From Ashinkailepas kermadecensis (lineage: Eukaryota; Arthropoda; Thecostraca; Neolepadidae), in NCBI GenBank assembly GCA_034440615.1, contig JAOTOM010004018.1:62001-126000 (forward strand): a stretch of 64,000 nt of DNA, written 5' to 3'. The stretch's first letter is position 1. Every line of letters starts with the position of its first letter. The position numbers and the translations under genes were made by a program. Shown in pieces: positions 24,295 to 35,039 of the stretch. Under the pieces are notes generated by a model. It worked only from the letters and a program-made list of their open reading frames with translations, searched no databases and was not told the origin of the DNA.

Positions 24295-24735
24295 CCGTCC
24301 TCCAGACAGCCACTTTGCTGCCACCAGTCGGACGGCAATTCACACTCCCATAAGGTGCCAATTGGGGAGTGCATCGACGCCCCCGGACAGCCACTTCGCT
24401 GCCACCAGTCGGACGGCAATTCACACTCCCATAAGGTGCACCAATTGCGGGGCGTGGAGTCCGCAAGAAGTAGACATCAGACCGCCCCGAGACACTTGCT
24501 GCCACCGTCGGACGGCATTCCTCCTAAGGCAATTGCGGGCGTGAGTCCGGAAGTAGACATCAGACCGCCCCCGAGACAGCCACTTCGCTGCCACCAGTCG
24601 GACGGCAATTCACACTCCCATAAGGTGCACCAATTGCGGGGCGTGGAGTCCGCAGGAGGTAGACATCAGACCGCCCCCGAGACAGCCACTTCGCTGCCAC
24701 CAGTCGGACGGCAATTCACACTCCCATAAGGTGGC
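24295..24735. repeat. ~80-110-bp tandem repeat, five imperfect units
   Basis: The block CCACCAGTCGGACGGCAATT followed by CACACTCCCATAAGGTG recurs at about 24320, 24402, 24594 and 24698, with a decayed unit near 24500. Units also share GACAGCCACTTCGCTG and CAATTGCGGGGCGTGGAGT. Unit length varies because of deletions in the third part. Confidence 0.9.
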
Positions 24736-24744
24736 CGATCTGGC

Positions 24745-27640
24745 GGCCAGCAGCTACACGAACAAAGACGTGAAATAGCACTGCGTACCGAACGACTGGC
24801 CAGCGAGATGCAGGGAGTAAGGGGACGCCTCACAGTTGATAATTAAACCACGCTGCACACGTCCCTGGAAGTAAAGATGTTGCTGTTAAACTAGCTCGTA
24901 GCTCCAGGACTGGGTTCAGTAGGTGCGGGGAATTATCCTCTTGGAATAATTCCCAGCCAGTTGTTTCGGCAGACGTAGCCACCTTGGTCAGGGTGCTGTT
25001 TTTTTTTCAGTCGCACTGAAATATTATGTTGTTCCCCATAACAAATAGGGTGGGCTACTTATGCAAAACTTGGCGGGCTGGTTATCGGGTTAAAATCCTT
25101 TCAGCCGGCTCTAACCATTTCCAGACTATCGTATGGAGGAGATTGGAGTGAAACTGTGCAGCGAATGAACACAGGATATTAAGTGTTGGTAAAGCATGAT
25201 GAATGGATGTCCCGCCCCAGATGATTTGGTATGCATTGGATTCTGCACGAACTAGACGCAGCATAAAAATGAAAGGGAACGAGCGCATTTGTTCATTGCT
25301 GGACCAAGTCGCTTAAGAGAATTCATGCTATATTTATTGCAGCATTAAGTAGTTAAATGGTGCGTGTTGTTACATCAGAATCTGAGAACAATTTTTCCGA
25401 CTCGCTTCGGTGTGCGTGCAAGTGTCATTGTCTTTTAAGCAGAGGTGGCTTGGTAGTCACGAATTCTGCGTCGACTGATTTTTGATTTTGGGTAATTGCC
25501 GTTGTTGAATAATTTTGAAGTTTTGGTGTTAAATTTCCCTGACCCGCTTTCATTCCAGCTTCCAATTGGAAAAGTTGCTGAAGAACAGTGAATTGAACAG
25601 AACAGAACATTGCTCTATGACGTTTTTCGCCACCGTACATAACCTAAACTTAAATTTGACTTCGTGACTGGCAAACACCACGTTTCAGTGTCGTATTTTG
25701 GGGCCATTAATCTATACACCCATCTTGGCCGTTGGACTTTATCTGGTTTTGTTAATTATCGGTAAATATCGGGAAAGCCTGGAAAAATAACGTTGAGAGG
25801 AAGGCGTGATCCGATTTTGGCCTGCCACATGCGCATGCCCTTGACAGGAGAGGTGAAAAGGATAACTAAGCTCTCGCCTACCAGTGACATAACGGTAGAA
25901 TCTGTCGTAATCACAGACACAAAATGTGCTTAGAGGAACCCAATCTGTACACCAGAAGATATCGGGAGTATATACGGCACCGTATTTTGGTGGATGTCAA
26001 CCGTGTTTCTGTTTTTCAAAATGTTATGGGTATGACAGCAATTCGGAAATGGAAGAGGGAGTAATATATATTTGACAATTGTTATCATCCTCTATCGAGT
26101 TGAGGAGAAACTAAAGACACAACCCCCACCCTTCCTGCAACTATATAAAATTTGGGCTTCCCAAAGGCCTAGGAGTCGAACCCATTCATGTAAAATCTGC
26201 AGTCGGTTATTTTGAGCTTTGGGGTTTTACATGTACCGGGTCGATTGAAGATTATCAATAGTTTGGGCTTTTCAGTATGGGAGGATTTCTCCGTTTTTTG
26301 GCCGATTGAGAATTTTGAGAAGTGAAGCTTTTAAGCATCGCGACTTTTTTTGGACGATTCCTGATGATGAGCATTTGGGATTTTTAAACGTTGGGAGAGT
26401 ATTTGATCGGTTCGGTATTATGCGCAGTTGGGGCTATGGGGCTATGGGGCATGAGGTTTTGGGGTCTTGGAGCGTCTTCGACGGATGGAAGATTGTGAGT
26501 GGGTGGGGCGTATTTATTGATAGTTTTAAACCCACCAGAGGAGGTCAGTCCCTCCAACGGCATCCCCCTTCCCCCGTATTCATAACCGCGTGCGTCACGA
26601 TCAGCCACATCACACTTCGAAGGCCCTGTCGCACCTGTCGTAAAACACTACAGAATGTCGACAGCTCGTAATGTTAACGACCCATAGAAGTCGACAGACT
26701 CTCAGTAGTTTTACACGAGGAAGTTCGCATAAAAAACCTACCACTCAATGATGTCTTCCGTAACTTTGTATGTATCGATCCAAGTTAAACTAGAATGTTA
26801 AGGGTTCGTAGAACTATATTTCGGCTGGTAGTTTTAAAGAAAAATTGCGCTATGTTCCGTGTTAATTTACGTACGAGTATACCGCGTCCCAGCCAATCAT
26901 AACATCGTTAAACAGCTGTCGCCTCTGCGGTAAGCCTGAATTTTGCACATCTGCTTGATAAATTGGAAGTCAGGTTATTCACACGAGGCGTGGTCACCAG
27001 TTGCGGGCAAGCCCACCAACTTTCAAAGCGACGTAGTCGACGGCTTACCAGTGACCTCAGAAAAGCCTGAAGCGATTCGAAATGACTCGCACTGCGAGGA
27101 TTAAATCTAGCGTAAGTTCAGCGCCATGATGACGTCATGCACAGCAATCGCGTGCTGCGTTTTGTTGATTCAGCAGCCATAGCGGACGGCTGATCGTCTG
27201 GTCACGTGGTCTTGTTCGATTTGTTGGGTCGTCAATCGCAGCAGACCTCTAAACTTGTGACCGACGGCGCAGAGCATTCAGAGTTCTGGAGAGCGTTTCG
27301 CGCTCTTTTCGATCTCAAAACAATCCACTGGGAGCGGCAAGAAAATGAGACGACCAGGCCAACGTGTCAACAGGACCATTCCAAGATGGAGTACGGGCTG
27401 AAAATAGCGTGAAAGGTAGTAATTCAGTGATATTTGTCCCGATCTAAGTTCGATAAAGTAGCCCTGCGATGTAGCACATATGCGAGATGCATGTGGCGTA
27501 AACGTGATCTACGATAACGATCGCATGACATTAATTAAAGCTCTGTTAACGCTGAACAACCGAAAGCAGTGCACAATCAAATTTAGCATCTTTTTAAACG
27601 CAGTTGGCGATGCAAATTTCCGTTTTACAAAAATCCATGG
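24745..27640. other. No recognisable gene; AT-richer DNA
   Basis: The longest frame is 121 codons (26306-26671, plus) with no recognised motif. No repeats of note. Confidence 0.4.
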
Positions 27641-27651
27641 CTGAGCGTCAA

Positions 27652-28482
27652 CTGCCGTCTGTCAAGAGTTACACTGAACTGCCGTTTGTCAGGAGTCACA
27701 CTGAACTGCCGTCTGTCAAAAGTTACATTGAACTGCCTTCTGTCAGGAGTCACATTGAACTGCCGTCTGTCAGGAGTCACACTGAACTGCCGTCTGTCAG
27801 GAGTCACACTGAACTGCCGTCTGTCAAAAGTTACATTGAACTGCCTTCTGTCAGGAGTCACATTGAACTACCGTCTGTCAGGAGTCACATTGAACTGCCG
27901 TCTGTCAGGAGTCACACTGAACTGCCGTCTGTCAGAAGTCACATTGAACTGTCGTTTGTCAGGAGTCACATTGAACTGCCGTCTGTCAGGAGTCACACTG
28001 AACTTCCGTCTGTCAGGAGTCACATTGAACTGCCGTCTGTCAGGAGGCACATTGCACTGCCGTCTGTCAGAAGTCACATTGAACTGCCGTTTGTCAGGAG
28101 TCACATTAAACTGCCGTCTGTCAGGAGTCACATTGAACCGCCGTCTGTCAGGAGTCACATTGAACTGCCGTTTGTCAGGAGTCACATTGAACTGCCGTCT
28201 GTCAGGAGTTACATTGAACTGCCGTCTGTCAGGAGTCACATTGAACTGCCGTTTGTCAGGAGTCACATTGAACTGCCGTCTGTCAGGAGTCACATTGAAC
28301 TGCCGTCTGTCAGGAGTCACATTGAACTGCCGTCTGTCAGGAGTCACACTGAACTGCCGTCCGTCAGGAGTCACATTGAACTGCCGTTTGTCAGGAGTCA
28401 CACTGAACTGCCGTCCGTCAGGAGTCACATTGAACTGCCGTCTGTCAGGAGTCACATTGAACTGCCGTCTGTCAGAAATGAT
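27652..28482. repeat. 27-bp minisatellite, about 31 copies
   Basis: Unit CTGCCGTCTGTCAGGAGTCA plus CATTGAA repeats about 31 times without length change. The commonest variants are GTTTGTC, GTCCGTC, AGAAGTC and CACTGAA. The nine-residue translation (ELPSVRSHI) gives a 293-codon frame at 27604-28485, and other frames on both strands are also open. Frame openness in several phases argues against coding selection. Confidence 0.97.
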
Positions 28483-28491
28483 TGAAATGCT

Positions 28492-28575
28492 GTTCACAGC
28501 AGTGAACAGCACCGGTTCACAGCAGTGAACAGCACCGTTCACAGCAGTGAACAGCACCGGTTCACAGCAGTGAAC
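28492..28575. repeat. Four 22/23-bp units each with a GTTCAC-AGCA-GTGAAC hairpin
   Basis: GTTCACAGCAGTGAAC occurs at 28492, 28515, 28537 and 28560, separated by AGCACCG or AGCACC. Each is an inverted repeat with 6-bp arms and a 4-base loop. Read as half-sites, GTTCA and TGAAC are nuclear-receptor-like half-sites in inverted orientation with a 6-base spacer. That reading is only a resemblance. Confidence 0.92.
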
Positions 28576-28579
28576 CGGT

Positions 28580-29300
28580 GTCTGTCAGACGTCACGCCGA
28601 GCCGGTGACGTGGCCAACGGCACTGAACTGCATTGTGGCTGAACTGAGCCGTTGTGAGCCAGCACACCGAACTGGTGTCTTGTGATGGCTGGCTCTTCAC
28701 GTTACGACTGCGTGCCCTCTGCCGCCAGGTGGACGCGCCCGTGTCGCGACGGCTTCCACCTGCCGTCCCTGTGTCATCCATGCATGTGTACGTTAGGTTT
28801 GTTTTGTGTTGTGTTTTCTTTTTGTGTTTGTGGACGATTGGCCAGCGAAATGGCTGAGACGACACTCTCATCTCTCAGATTTCCATGACAACTGGCTGGT
28901 AGGGCACTCAGGTACTACGAATCCGCGTATGCAATCTGTAGGCCAATTCAACCAAAGGGCTTTGAGTTATAGCCTCGGGCAGTTTTGTGAGGCCACGAAA
29001 GGTGGTTCTCTTCAACGGCCTGTATGTTATACACCATGAAACATGACTTCATTTTCTGATACATTTTGTCACATTACGGAAGGAAGCCCAAGGAATACAT
29101 TCGTTATAGTATTTGCAAATAATATGCGATTTGGAGAAAATGACTTCGTGACCCTATATTTCGTGACAGTTCGTGACACCTGGACAATTGAAACTGACAG
29201 ATTTCAATCATCAGAAAGGAAGATACACCAATTGTCTAACAATTGAGAGAATACAGACATGGGTTTTTGCCTAAAAATATCATCTCCGGGGCAGCGAGAC
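28580..29300. other. No recognisable gene
   Basis: Short frames only, without motif or exon signals I can defend. It lies between two minisatellites. Confidence 0.4.
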
Positions 29301-29317
29301 ACTGACTGTTCGAGCTG

Positions 29318-29700
29318 CAGCCGGCTGCCACCGCCACCGCTGCAGCTCCCACCATCTTTGGCTCTGCTGCCGCTGCAGCCTGTACTGCCGCTGCCGCCGC
29401 CACCGCTGCAGCTCCCACCATCTTTGGCTCTGCTGCCGCTGCAGCCTGTACTGCCGCTGCCACCGCCACCGCTGCAGCTCCCACCATCTTTGGCTCTGCT
29501 GCCGCTGCAGCCTGTGCTGCCGCTGCCGCCGCCACCGCTGCAGCTCCCACCATCTTTGGCTTGCTGCAGCCTGTACTGCCGCTGCCACCGCCACCGCTGC
29601 CTCACAGCCTGTACTGCCGCTGCCACCGCCACCGCTGCAGCTCCCACCACCTTTGGCTTTGCTGCCGCTGCAGCCTGTACTGCCGCTGCCGCCGCTCCGC
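29318..29700. repeat. 66-bp GC-rich minisatellite (Ala/Gly-rich when translated)
   Basis: TGCAGCTCCCACCATCTTTG recurs at 29341, 29407, 29473 and 29539, exactly 66 bp apart, followed by shortened units to about 29700. Between these lie CTGCCGCTGCAGCCTGTACT and CCGCCACCG. Minus-strand frames read 22-residue Ala-rich or Gly/Ser-rich repeats with one KMVG per unit. Two minus frames are open together (29204-29785 and 29236-29553), which suggests repeat structure and not coding constraint. Confidence 0.92.
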
Positions 29701-29719
29701 CCCGCTGCTCCTGACGCCG

Positions 29720-30560
29720 CCACGGCTCTCGCACATAGACATCTTGGCTCATGATGCCAGCTGTTGTTGTTGAGCAAATACACACGTCGTGCAGTTTTGT
29801 AATTGGCTTGCCATGTTCAGACAGGGGAGCGAATCCCGCCTGTCCTTAAGTCTGATATGCTCAGTCACATGGGTGTCGATGTGTATACATTCAAGGAGGC
29901 CTTGCCCCATCCCCCAAATAAGTTCAACTTTTAACATGGGACAAATAATGGTGCTCCTTCCCCCAATGGGGTCCGCCTATTTCTCCATACATAGAGATCC
30001 TAAATAATTATGCATACATTGGGCCCGCTCTTGCTCTCTTTCCTCCTTTTTCAGGTAAGAGAAGATGCTTCAAAAGCTGAAAGAAGGATTTTACAGTCCA
30101 CAGATTACAGGTCATGGCTGCAGATCTTCACTCTGTCTGGACCATTCACCTATAAAAAGAACTACATAATTATTCGGAGCTACGCACTTCATGGTCAATA
30201 CAAGTTGCCAGCTTAAAGGCCGAAAGTGGCCTGCTTCCCCAGACAGACGGGATGCCACTTTGTATGCAAGAGGCCATCAACCCCCTCAATCAGTGAATAG
30301 AATGTGTCGTGGTTCGAAAGACTGCGGGATAATGCGATACAAGGATGGAGGAAAGAAAGGCGCAGAAAATATAAGTTCTGGGGAACATGAGAGATATTTA
30401 CGTTTTGCATCAGGAGGATATCAGCACTCCCCGGTTATGGATTTTGAAAGTTCGTCGCTGAGGCTGAACTATTGTGTTCTTGTTGACAATAGTGAGACTC
30501 ATACCGTATGTATGCATTCATAATACGATAACACAAAGCTCATGATTGATGCGCTAGCAG
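29720..30560. other. No certain gene; possible acceptor site
   Basis: A pyrimidine-rich run ending CCTCCTTTTTCAG (30043-30055) precedes an open frame to 30216, as a splice acceptor would. The peptide is unrecognised and no donor stands out. I do not call an exon. Confidence 0.3.
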
Positions 30561-30581
30561 CTAGGTCAACGAAATATGTTG

Positions 30582-30746
30582 GTTGGTTGGTTATTGGTTT
30601 TGCGACACGTCGACCGTTGAGTCATGTAGCGTCGCCAATCTCTCACGCCGATTGGTCGCGGGCGAAGAGTAGCGACAGGCGAGACTCGAACCCACAACCT
30701 TTCGATTGTGAGACGAGCATCTTACCCCTAGACCACTCGTCCCCAA
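30582..30746 (-). mobile_element. tRNA-derived SINE, copy 2, with exact 15-bp TSD
   Basis: The exact direct repeat CAACGAAATATGTTG at 30567-30581 and 30747-30761 bounds a 165-bp element. On the minus strand it starts with a tRNA-like head, A-box TGGTCTAGGGG (plus 30725-30735) and B-box GGTTCGAGTCT (plus 30682-30692). A body with CCGCGACCAATCGGCGTGAG follows, then a tail ending CCAATAACCAACCAAC. This is the architecture of a pol III-transcribed SINE inserted by LINE machinery. The head looks like a diverged tRNA and not a functional tRNA gene. It is the best-preserved of three copies. Confidence 0.93.
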
Positions 30747-30953
30747 CAACGAAATATGTTGAGTTAATGTTTTATGCAGTAGGCAGCATGAAAACGAAAG
30801 ATGCATGTTACAAGAATGCAAAAATGGACAGCAAGGAAGCATGGCTAATCGAAGATCAATCTGCGATCTTGACATGGATTAAGATTTGATATTTGAGAGT
30901 GAGGTTTGGGAGAGGCGTTGGGTAGGCACGCCTCGATTCACGGCTATGGTCGG

Positions 30954-31446
30954 GGGTGTTATGCAAAGTCAGTTTCCGTTCTCACAGGCGGCGACGGCCG
31001 GTCGGCGGATGCTGTGTCATCACGCCGTGTCACCATTGTGACACCCATGTCAGTGTGGCCGAGTGGTGTGGTTCAATAGGTGATGCCGGCCAATGACAGG
31101 CCAGGGCGTTGGCCCAGTGGGCCCCGTCCTATGCGCGACTGTGGTACCCTCTCGCGCGCGACTCGCCCCAGAGGGGACTGGGCGGCGAGGCAGGTGAGAT
31201 GAGCTGAGCAGCAGAGGTGAGCGGACCGCCTGGTTGGACGGTGGACGGTCGAAGTGCCGAGAGGACTTTTGAGCCGTGAGACGTTAAAGGAACTATCAGG
31301 GCACGAACTGTTTAAAGACGCGTGTCGGTGTCTGCTCGCTGTTCTGGGTTGCACGCCAAGCTATTGCCGTTTTGCTAATCGTTCGCCGATCAATACAATG
31401 GCAAGTGACGGTCATTGGGTTTGCGAACCAGTTGTCGCGGAGCAAG
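30954..31446 (-). repeat. ~500-bp dispersed repeat, copy B
   Basis: Reverse-complement partner of 6918-7443. Shared blocks include GTGTTATGCAAAGTCAGTTT (about 30957), CACCATTGTGACACCCATG (about 31030), CGTTGGCCCA (about 31107), GGACGGTGGACGGTCGAAGT (about 31236), GCACGAACTGTTTA (about 31301) and CGAACCAGTTGTC (about 31423). Relative to copy A it lacks the G-run and the GCAACAGGT expansion. It has no coding capacity that I recognise. Confidence 0.85.
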
Positions 31447-31904
31447 GCTATCACTGCCAGGCAAGCCGAACTTGCCTACATCTTGATCTCATACTATTTA
31501 GGCTCGATGAAAATGCAAGGAGTATGCCAATTACTTGGCTGTCACAGACTTTTGTTGAAACTGCATTGATGCACTTGCAGCTCCTGCTGATTTCCAATGA
31601 TTAGTTTGTCACATTTAGGAGCTTTACTGGCTAATGTAAGACTAATCTTATTGCATGCCTAATGATCAGGTGAACGAAGCACAGATATGGGGAAAACAAC
31701 ACGTTTTCCAAAAGCGTGTGATGAACGAGTGAAGCGAGTGTGAGTGAGTGAATGATGTAGTGGTTGAGCAAGGACGTTGATTTTTTAGAATCATTGGGGA
31801 AGAAGAAAATTCTACATAAACACTGTCCAAAATATATCTTCGACGCTTAGGCCTTTGGCCCTGATCACGAACTTACATACTCCAACCCAAGGCTATAGAA
31901 CACC

Positions 31905-32325
31905 AGGTAGAACGCTCCGCTTCCCAAAAAGGGAGACGCTTGAGAGGACCATCAATTCTATAAACCTGAACCGACCAATCAGCGCTTGACGACCTCCGCC
32001 GATCGTGGCAATAGTAAAGGCTGTAGGGAAAAACTTGTGGAAGCTATTATTCATATGTTGTTCCATTTTTTCGTGCTAATTTTCTACAAAGACATTCTTG
32101 CTACTTTAATCTTGATCTTTAATACTACTTTATCACAATGTCACCGCTGACAGGAAAACAAATTTGGTATTTGTGTGAATGTCACCGGTTTCGCCGCACT
32201 AAAGACAAAATATGTTTGTTTACCATTGTCACGACCGACGGAGGTCGTCAAACGCTGATTGGTCGGCTCAAGCGTCTCCCTTTTTTATTGGACTAAAATG
32301 CTGGAGCGCACCCCCTGCTCCAACC
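31905..32325. mobile_element. Non-autonomous element with ~100-bp terminal inverted repeats
   Basis: The left arm (about 31911-32016) and right arm (about 32220-32315) are inverted copies. They share GGGAGACGCTTGAG against CTCAAGCGTCTCCC, CCGACCAATCAGCG against CGCTGATTGGTCGG, and TTGACGACCTCCG against CGGAGGTCGTCAA. The left arm holds about 25 extra bases (31945-31969). The ~200-bp AT-rich interior has no transposase frame. This fits a MITE-like DNA transposon derivative. I could not fix a TSD, so the exact ends and superfamily are open. Confidence 0.7.
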
Positions 32326-32690
32326 CACATCACAATTTTACGAGCATGACAAATTCACGGCATGTGACAAAATAATGACACCACTTCTCACACAGCTCCT
32401 CAAGTAACACACCCAAAATGTGCAATCCTTTCTCCCACGTAGCTAACTCTCAGCACAGTGTGCAATCTGACATACCGACACCTGTTATAAAACATACCGT
32501 GACGTAGTTTGTGTATTTAGCGGTAGTTTGTGGCTACGAATATACATCGATTCAAGCACCCTAAGATTTGCGTTGTCTCTCGCCGTGTCAAAAATGTCTT
32601 CCCTAAAATTGACATTCGTCACGCAGTGTTCCATGTGCTGGTGTGCTGTGCGCTTAGCTTAGCGGGGGCAATGCACTGAAGTATATTACA
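32326..32690. other. No recognisable gene
   Basis: Ordinary DNA between the inverted-repeat element and a dispersed repeat. Confidence 0.4.
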
Positions 32691-32734
32691 GGGGCACCTT
32701 TTGGCCTTTTCCTCTGAAAGGGCGTTTCGAACAA

Positions 32735-32850
32735 TCCGTCGAGTGGGGAGGGGCATGCACGCGAGCCTTTCTGTGGGGCACCTTCTTCCGGCCAGAGGGG
32801 TGCCGCTTTGCGGGGGAGGAACATACTCCCAGTGCCTCCTGTATGAGGAC
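32735..32850. repeat. Dispersed repeat shared with 14220-14330
   Basis: Contains TTCCGGCCAGAGGGGTGCC, a GGGGGAGGAACA stretch and CTCCCAGTGCC, in the order seen at 14220-14330. Boundaries and class are unclear. Confidence 0.5.
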
Positions 32851-32939
32851 TTGCACGGGACGTCAATAAGGTTTATGTTTTATAGTCACCAATACGGCTG
32901 ATTTTTCCATCGTCAGTACGGTGCTACCTTGGCAATGTT

Positions 32940-35035
32940 GTGCATAAGACATAAAGACATAAAATATCAGTGAAACTATGAGCCACAAGGTCCCTTTTTG
33001 GTTGCACTCTGGACACTGAACCAGTTGCCCACCAAATCCGTCGATCAGCCCTCCCTGGAATACCGAAAAGCAAGCCCTTTATTCTTATAATGATCGTCTA
33101 TGCTGTTTTTAAAGATGTTCAGTGTGCTGCTACTGACAATGGTTTCTGGCAGCTGGATCCAGTGTTCTACTACCCTGTTGGTGAAGAAAGACTGTCCTAA
33201 CTCTCTGCTCTCTATCTGAAAGCCACAATGCTATACATTTTAAGATGCTACCTGCAATACCATGGACCTGAAGCTGCATCATTAACCGTTTATGGGGTAC
33301 CTTGTCAAAGGCCTTACTAAAGTCAAGATATGCTCCATCAACCTGATTTCCCTGATCAAATTGTTCTGTAGCGAAATTCAAAAGTCCAAGAGATATGTGA
33401 AACACGATCGCCCTTTTCTAAACCCATGTTGAGTATCTTGAATCAATATGTTTCCTTCCAGAGAACTAACTATTATATCCTTGATAATTGATTGGAGTAC
33501 CTTGCAAACAAGGGATGTGAGGCTTACTGGCCTATAGTTTTCAACTTTCCCTCTTTCTCCTTTCATGAAAATAGGAACTACATTTGCCCGTTTCCAATCT
33601 GTTGGAATTTCATTTTGTGAAACTGTTCTACAAAATATTATACTAAGTGGAATTGCCAGCTCCTTTTCAGCTTCCCGCAATACCCTAGCATAAATTGCAT
33701 CAGGTCCTGCTGCCTTGTTTGGCTTTACTTTCCTGATATGATTGAAAACAACATCACTATCAATGAAGTCAACATCGTTTATCCGATCACCTGTCACTGA
33801 ACTGTGGTATACGGTTGGCAGATTAGTCATATCTTCCAATGTAAACACTTAGTTAGTTATTTGGGTTTAAAGGGCGCATCGACTGCAATGGTCATATAGC
33901 GCCCATCGATGTAAACACTGATTTAAACCGCTTGCTCAGGTCCTCAACCATCTCACCATCCTCACTCAATATAGTCCAATTTACTTCCAGTGGACCAATT
34001 GTGCTAGAAACTTTACTCAGCTTGCAAAAACTAAAGAACTTTTTGTTGTTCCCATTACAGTTCCTAGCCAAATCCAATTATTTTGCTCGCTTTGCTGCTC
34101 TGGTTTACTGCTTCACAGCGTCTCTAGCTTTTTGATACGACCTTAGATTTACGATATTTGAAGCTTCCTTAAACACTCTAAATGCATCTTTCTTAGCCAT
34201 AATTGCTTTTATCAAATCTGGCGTAAGTCATGCTGGCTTTCCTACCCTTCTTTTGCGCCTTTGCTTTTGGGGACATGTCTAATCTGAATTTCCCTCAAGT
34301 AAGATTTGAACTTTTCCCACATTTCACAGGCATTTAAATTGGAGAATTCTTCTTCCAATTTTATGGCACTTAAAGTCGCTCTCATGCAGTCAAAGTCTGC
34401 CCTTTTACAATTTTGAACCTTTGTCAAATTATCCTTGATTGTGCCCTCTACTTGTGCCTTGAATCTCACTATGTTATGCTGACTTCTTCCAGAGTTTTTC
34501 CTACAGTCAAGTCTTGGACTAAATCACTTAAATCTGAGAAGACAAGGTCCAAGAATGAGCCCTGCCTAGTTGGTTCCATTACAGACTGGTGTAAGAACAG
34601 TTCCTCTTCAAGGCATTTCCTAAACATTTTACATGATGGGGAGCCAACCCCAACATTTTCATATCCTTTTAGATTAAAGTCTACCAAGAATAAGGCATTT
34701 CCTCCGAAAGTTTCTACTGATTTCCTCGCCAATCACCTTATCGAGCTCCAGTTGCTGATAATGTGGAAATGTTCCTGATCGGTACAAAGCTCCTATCCTC
34801 AGTTTATTGCTGTTGCCTTTTCCCACAGCGACATCAAGCCAAATGGACTCCACACACATTTTTTACCCCATCTGCTACTTTTTGAGAACTGAATAAGCTA
34901 TTCACATAGAGCATTACACCACCCCCTTTCACTGCTGGACCCCTATTGCACGAAAACATATTGGCAGTCCAATAAAGATAGAGTGCACCAACTGTTACGG
35001 TTCCACAAAGGGACTTTGGCTGCATGAAGTATCAG
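32940..35035 (-). mobile_element. LINE with endonuclease and partial RT, internally deleted
   Basis: Minus-strand frames, read 5'-3', give an APE-type endonuclease: KGGGVMLYV (about 34905), GALYRSGTFP (about 34775), VDFN (about 34675, normally GDFN) and GSFLDLVFSDL (about 34540). A linker and an RT domain follow: NKAAGPDAIYARVL (about 33700), NYRPVSLTSLVCKVLQSI (about 33520) and LDFSKAFDKVPHKRL (about 33310). The frame then stops abruptly at WLSDREQRV (about 33210). It continues in another frame as FFTNRVVEHW..LPETIVSSS (33120-33195), the usual C-terminal block. The segment with the catalytic (Y/F)ADD motif is missing, so the copy is dead. Frameshifts separate the parts, and a 59-bp insert sits at 33850-33908. 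A tail with repeated TTTATGTC lies near 32945-32960. The 5' end is truncated at about 35030. Motifs point to the CR1/Jockey group. Confidence 0.93.
33839..33919 (-). mobile_element. Mini-insertion M2 (59 bp) with 11-bp TSD, inside LINE
   Basis: The exact repeat ATGTAAACACT at 33839-33849 and 33909-33919 bounds a 59-bp insert (33850-33908). On the minus strand it reads CGATGGGCGC, TATA, TGACCATTGCAGTCGATGCG, CCCTTTAAACCC and AAATAACTAACTA. GGGCGC near its start is exactly complementary to GCGCCC after the core, so the unit can fold as a stem-loop. If insert and one TSD copy are ignored, the LINE frame continues as FKSVF-TLEDM, which supports a genuine insertion into a previously continuous ORF. 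Confidence 0.9.
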
Positions 35036-35039
35036 TGGA

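Noticed and set aside
27604..28557. Frames of 229-293 codons on both strands
   Set aside because: Products of the 27-bp minisatellite; open in several frames.
30043..30216. Exon after a pyrimidine tract ending CAG
   Set aside because: No donor, no recognised peptide; acceptor-like sites are common by chance.
30667..30746. Functional tRNA gene
   Set aside because: A- and B-boxes are present but acceptor and anticodon stems do not pair properly, and the sequence is the head of a SINE with its own TSD.
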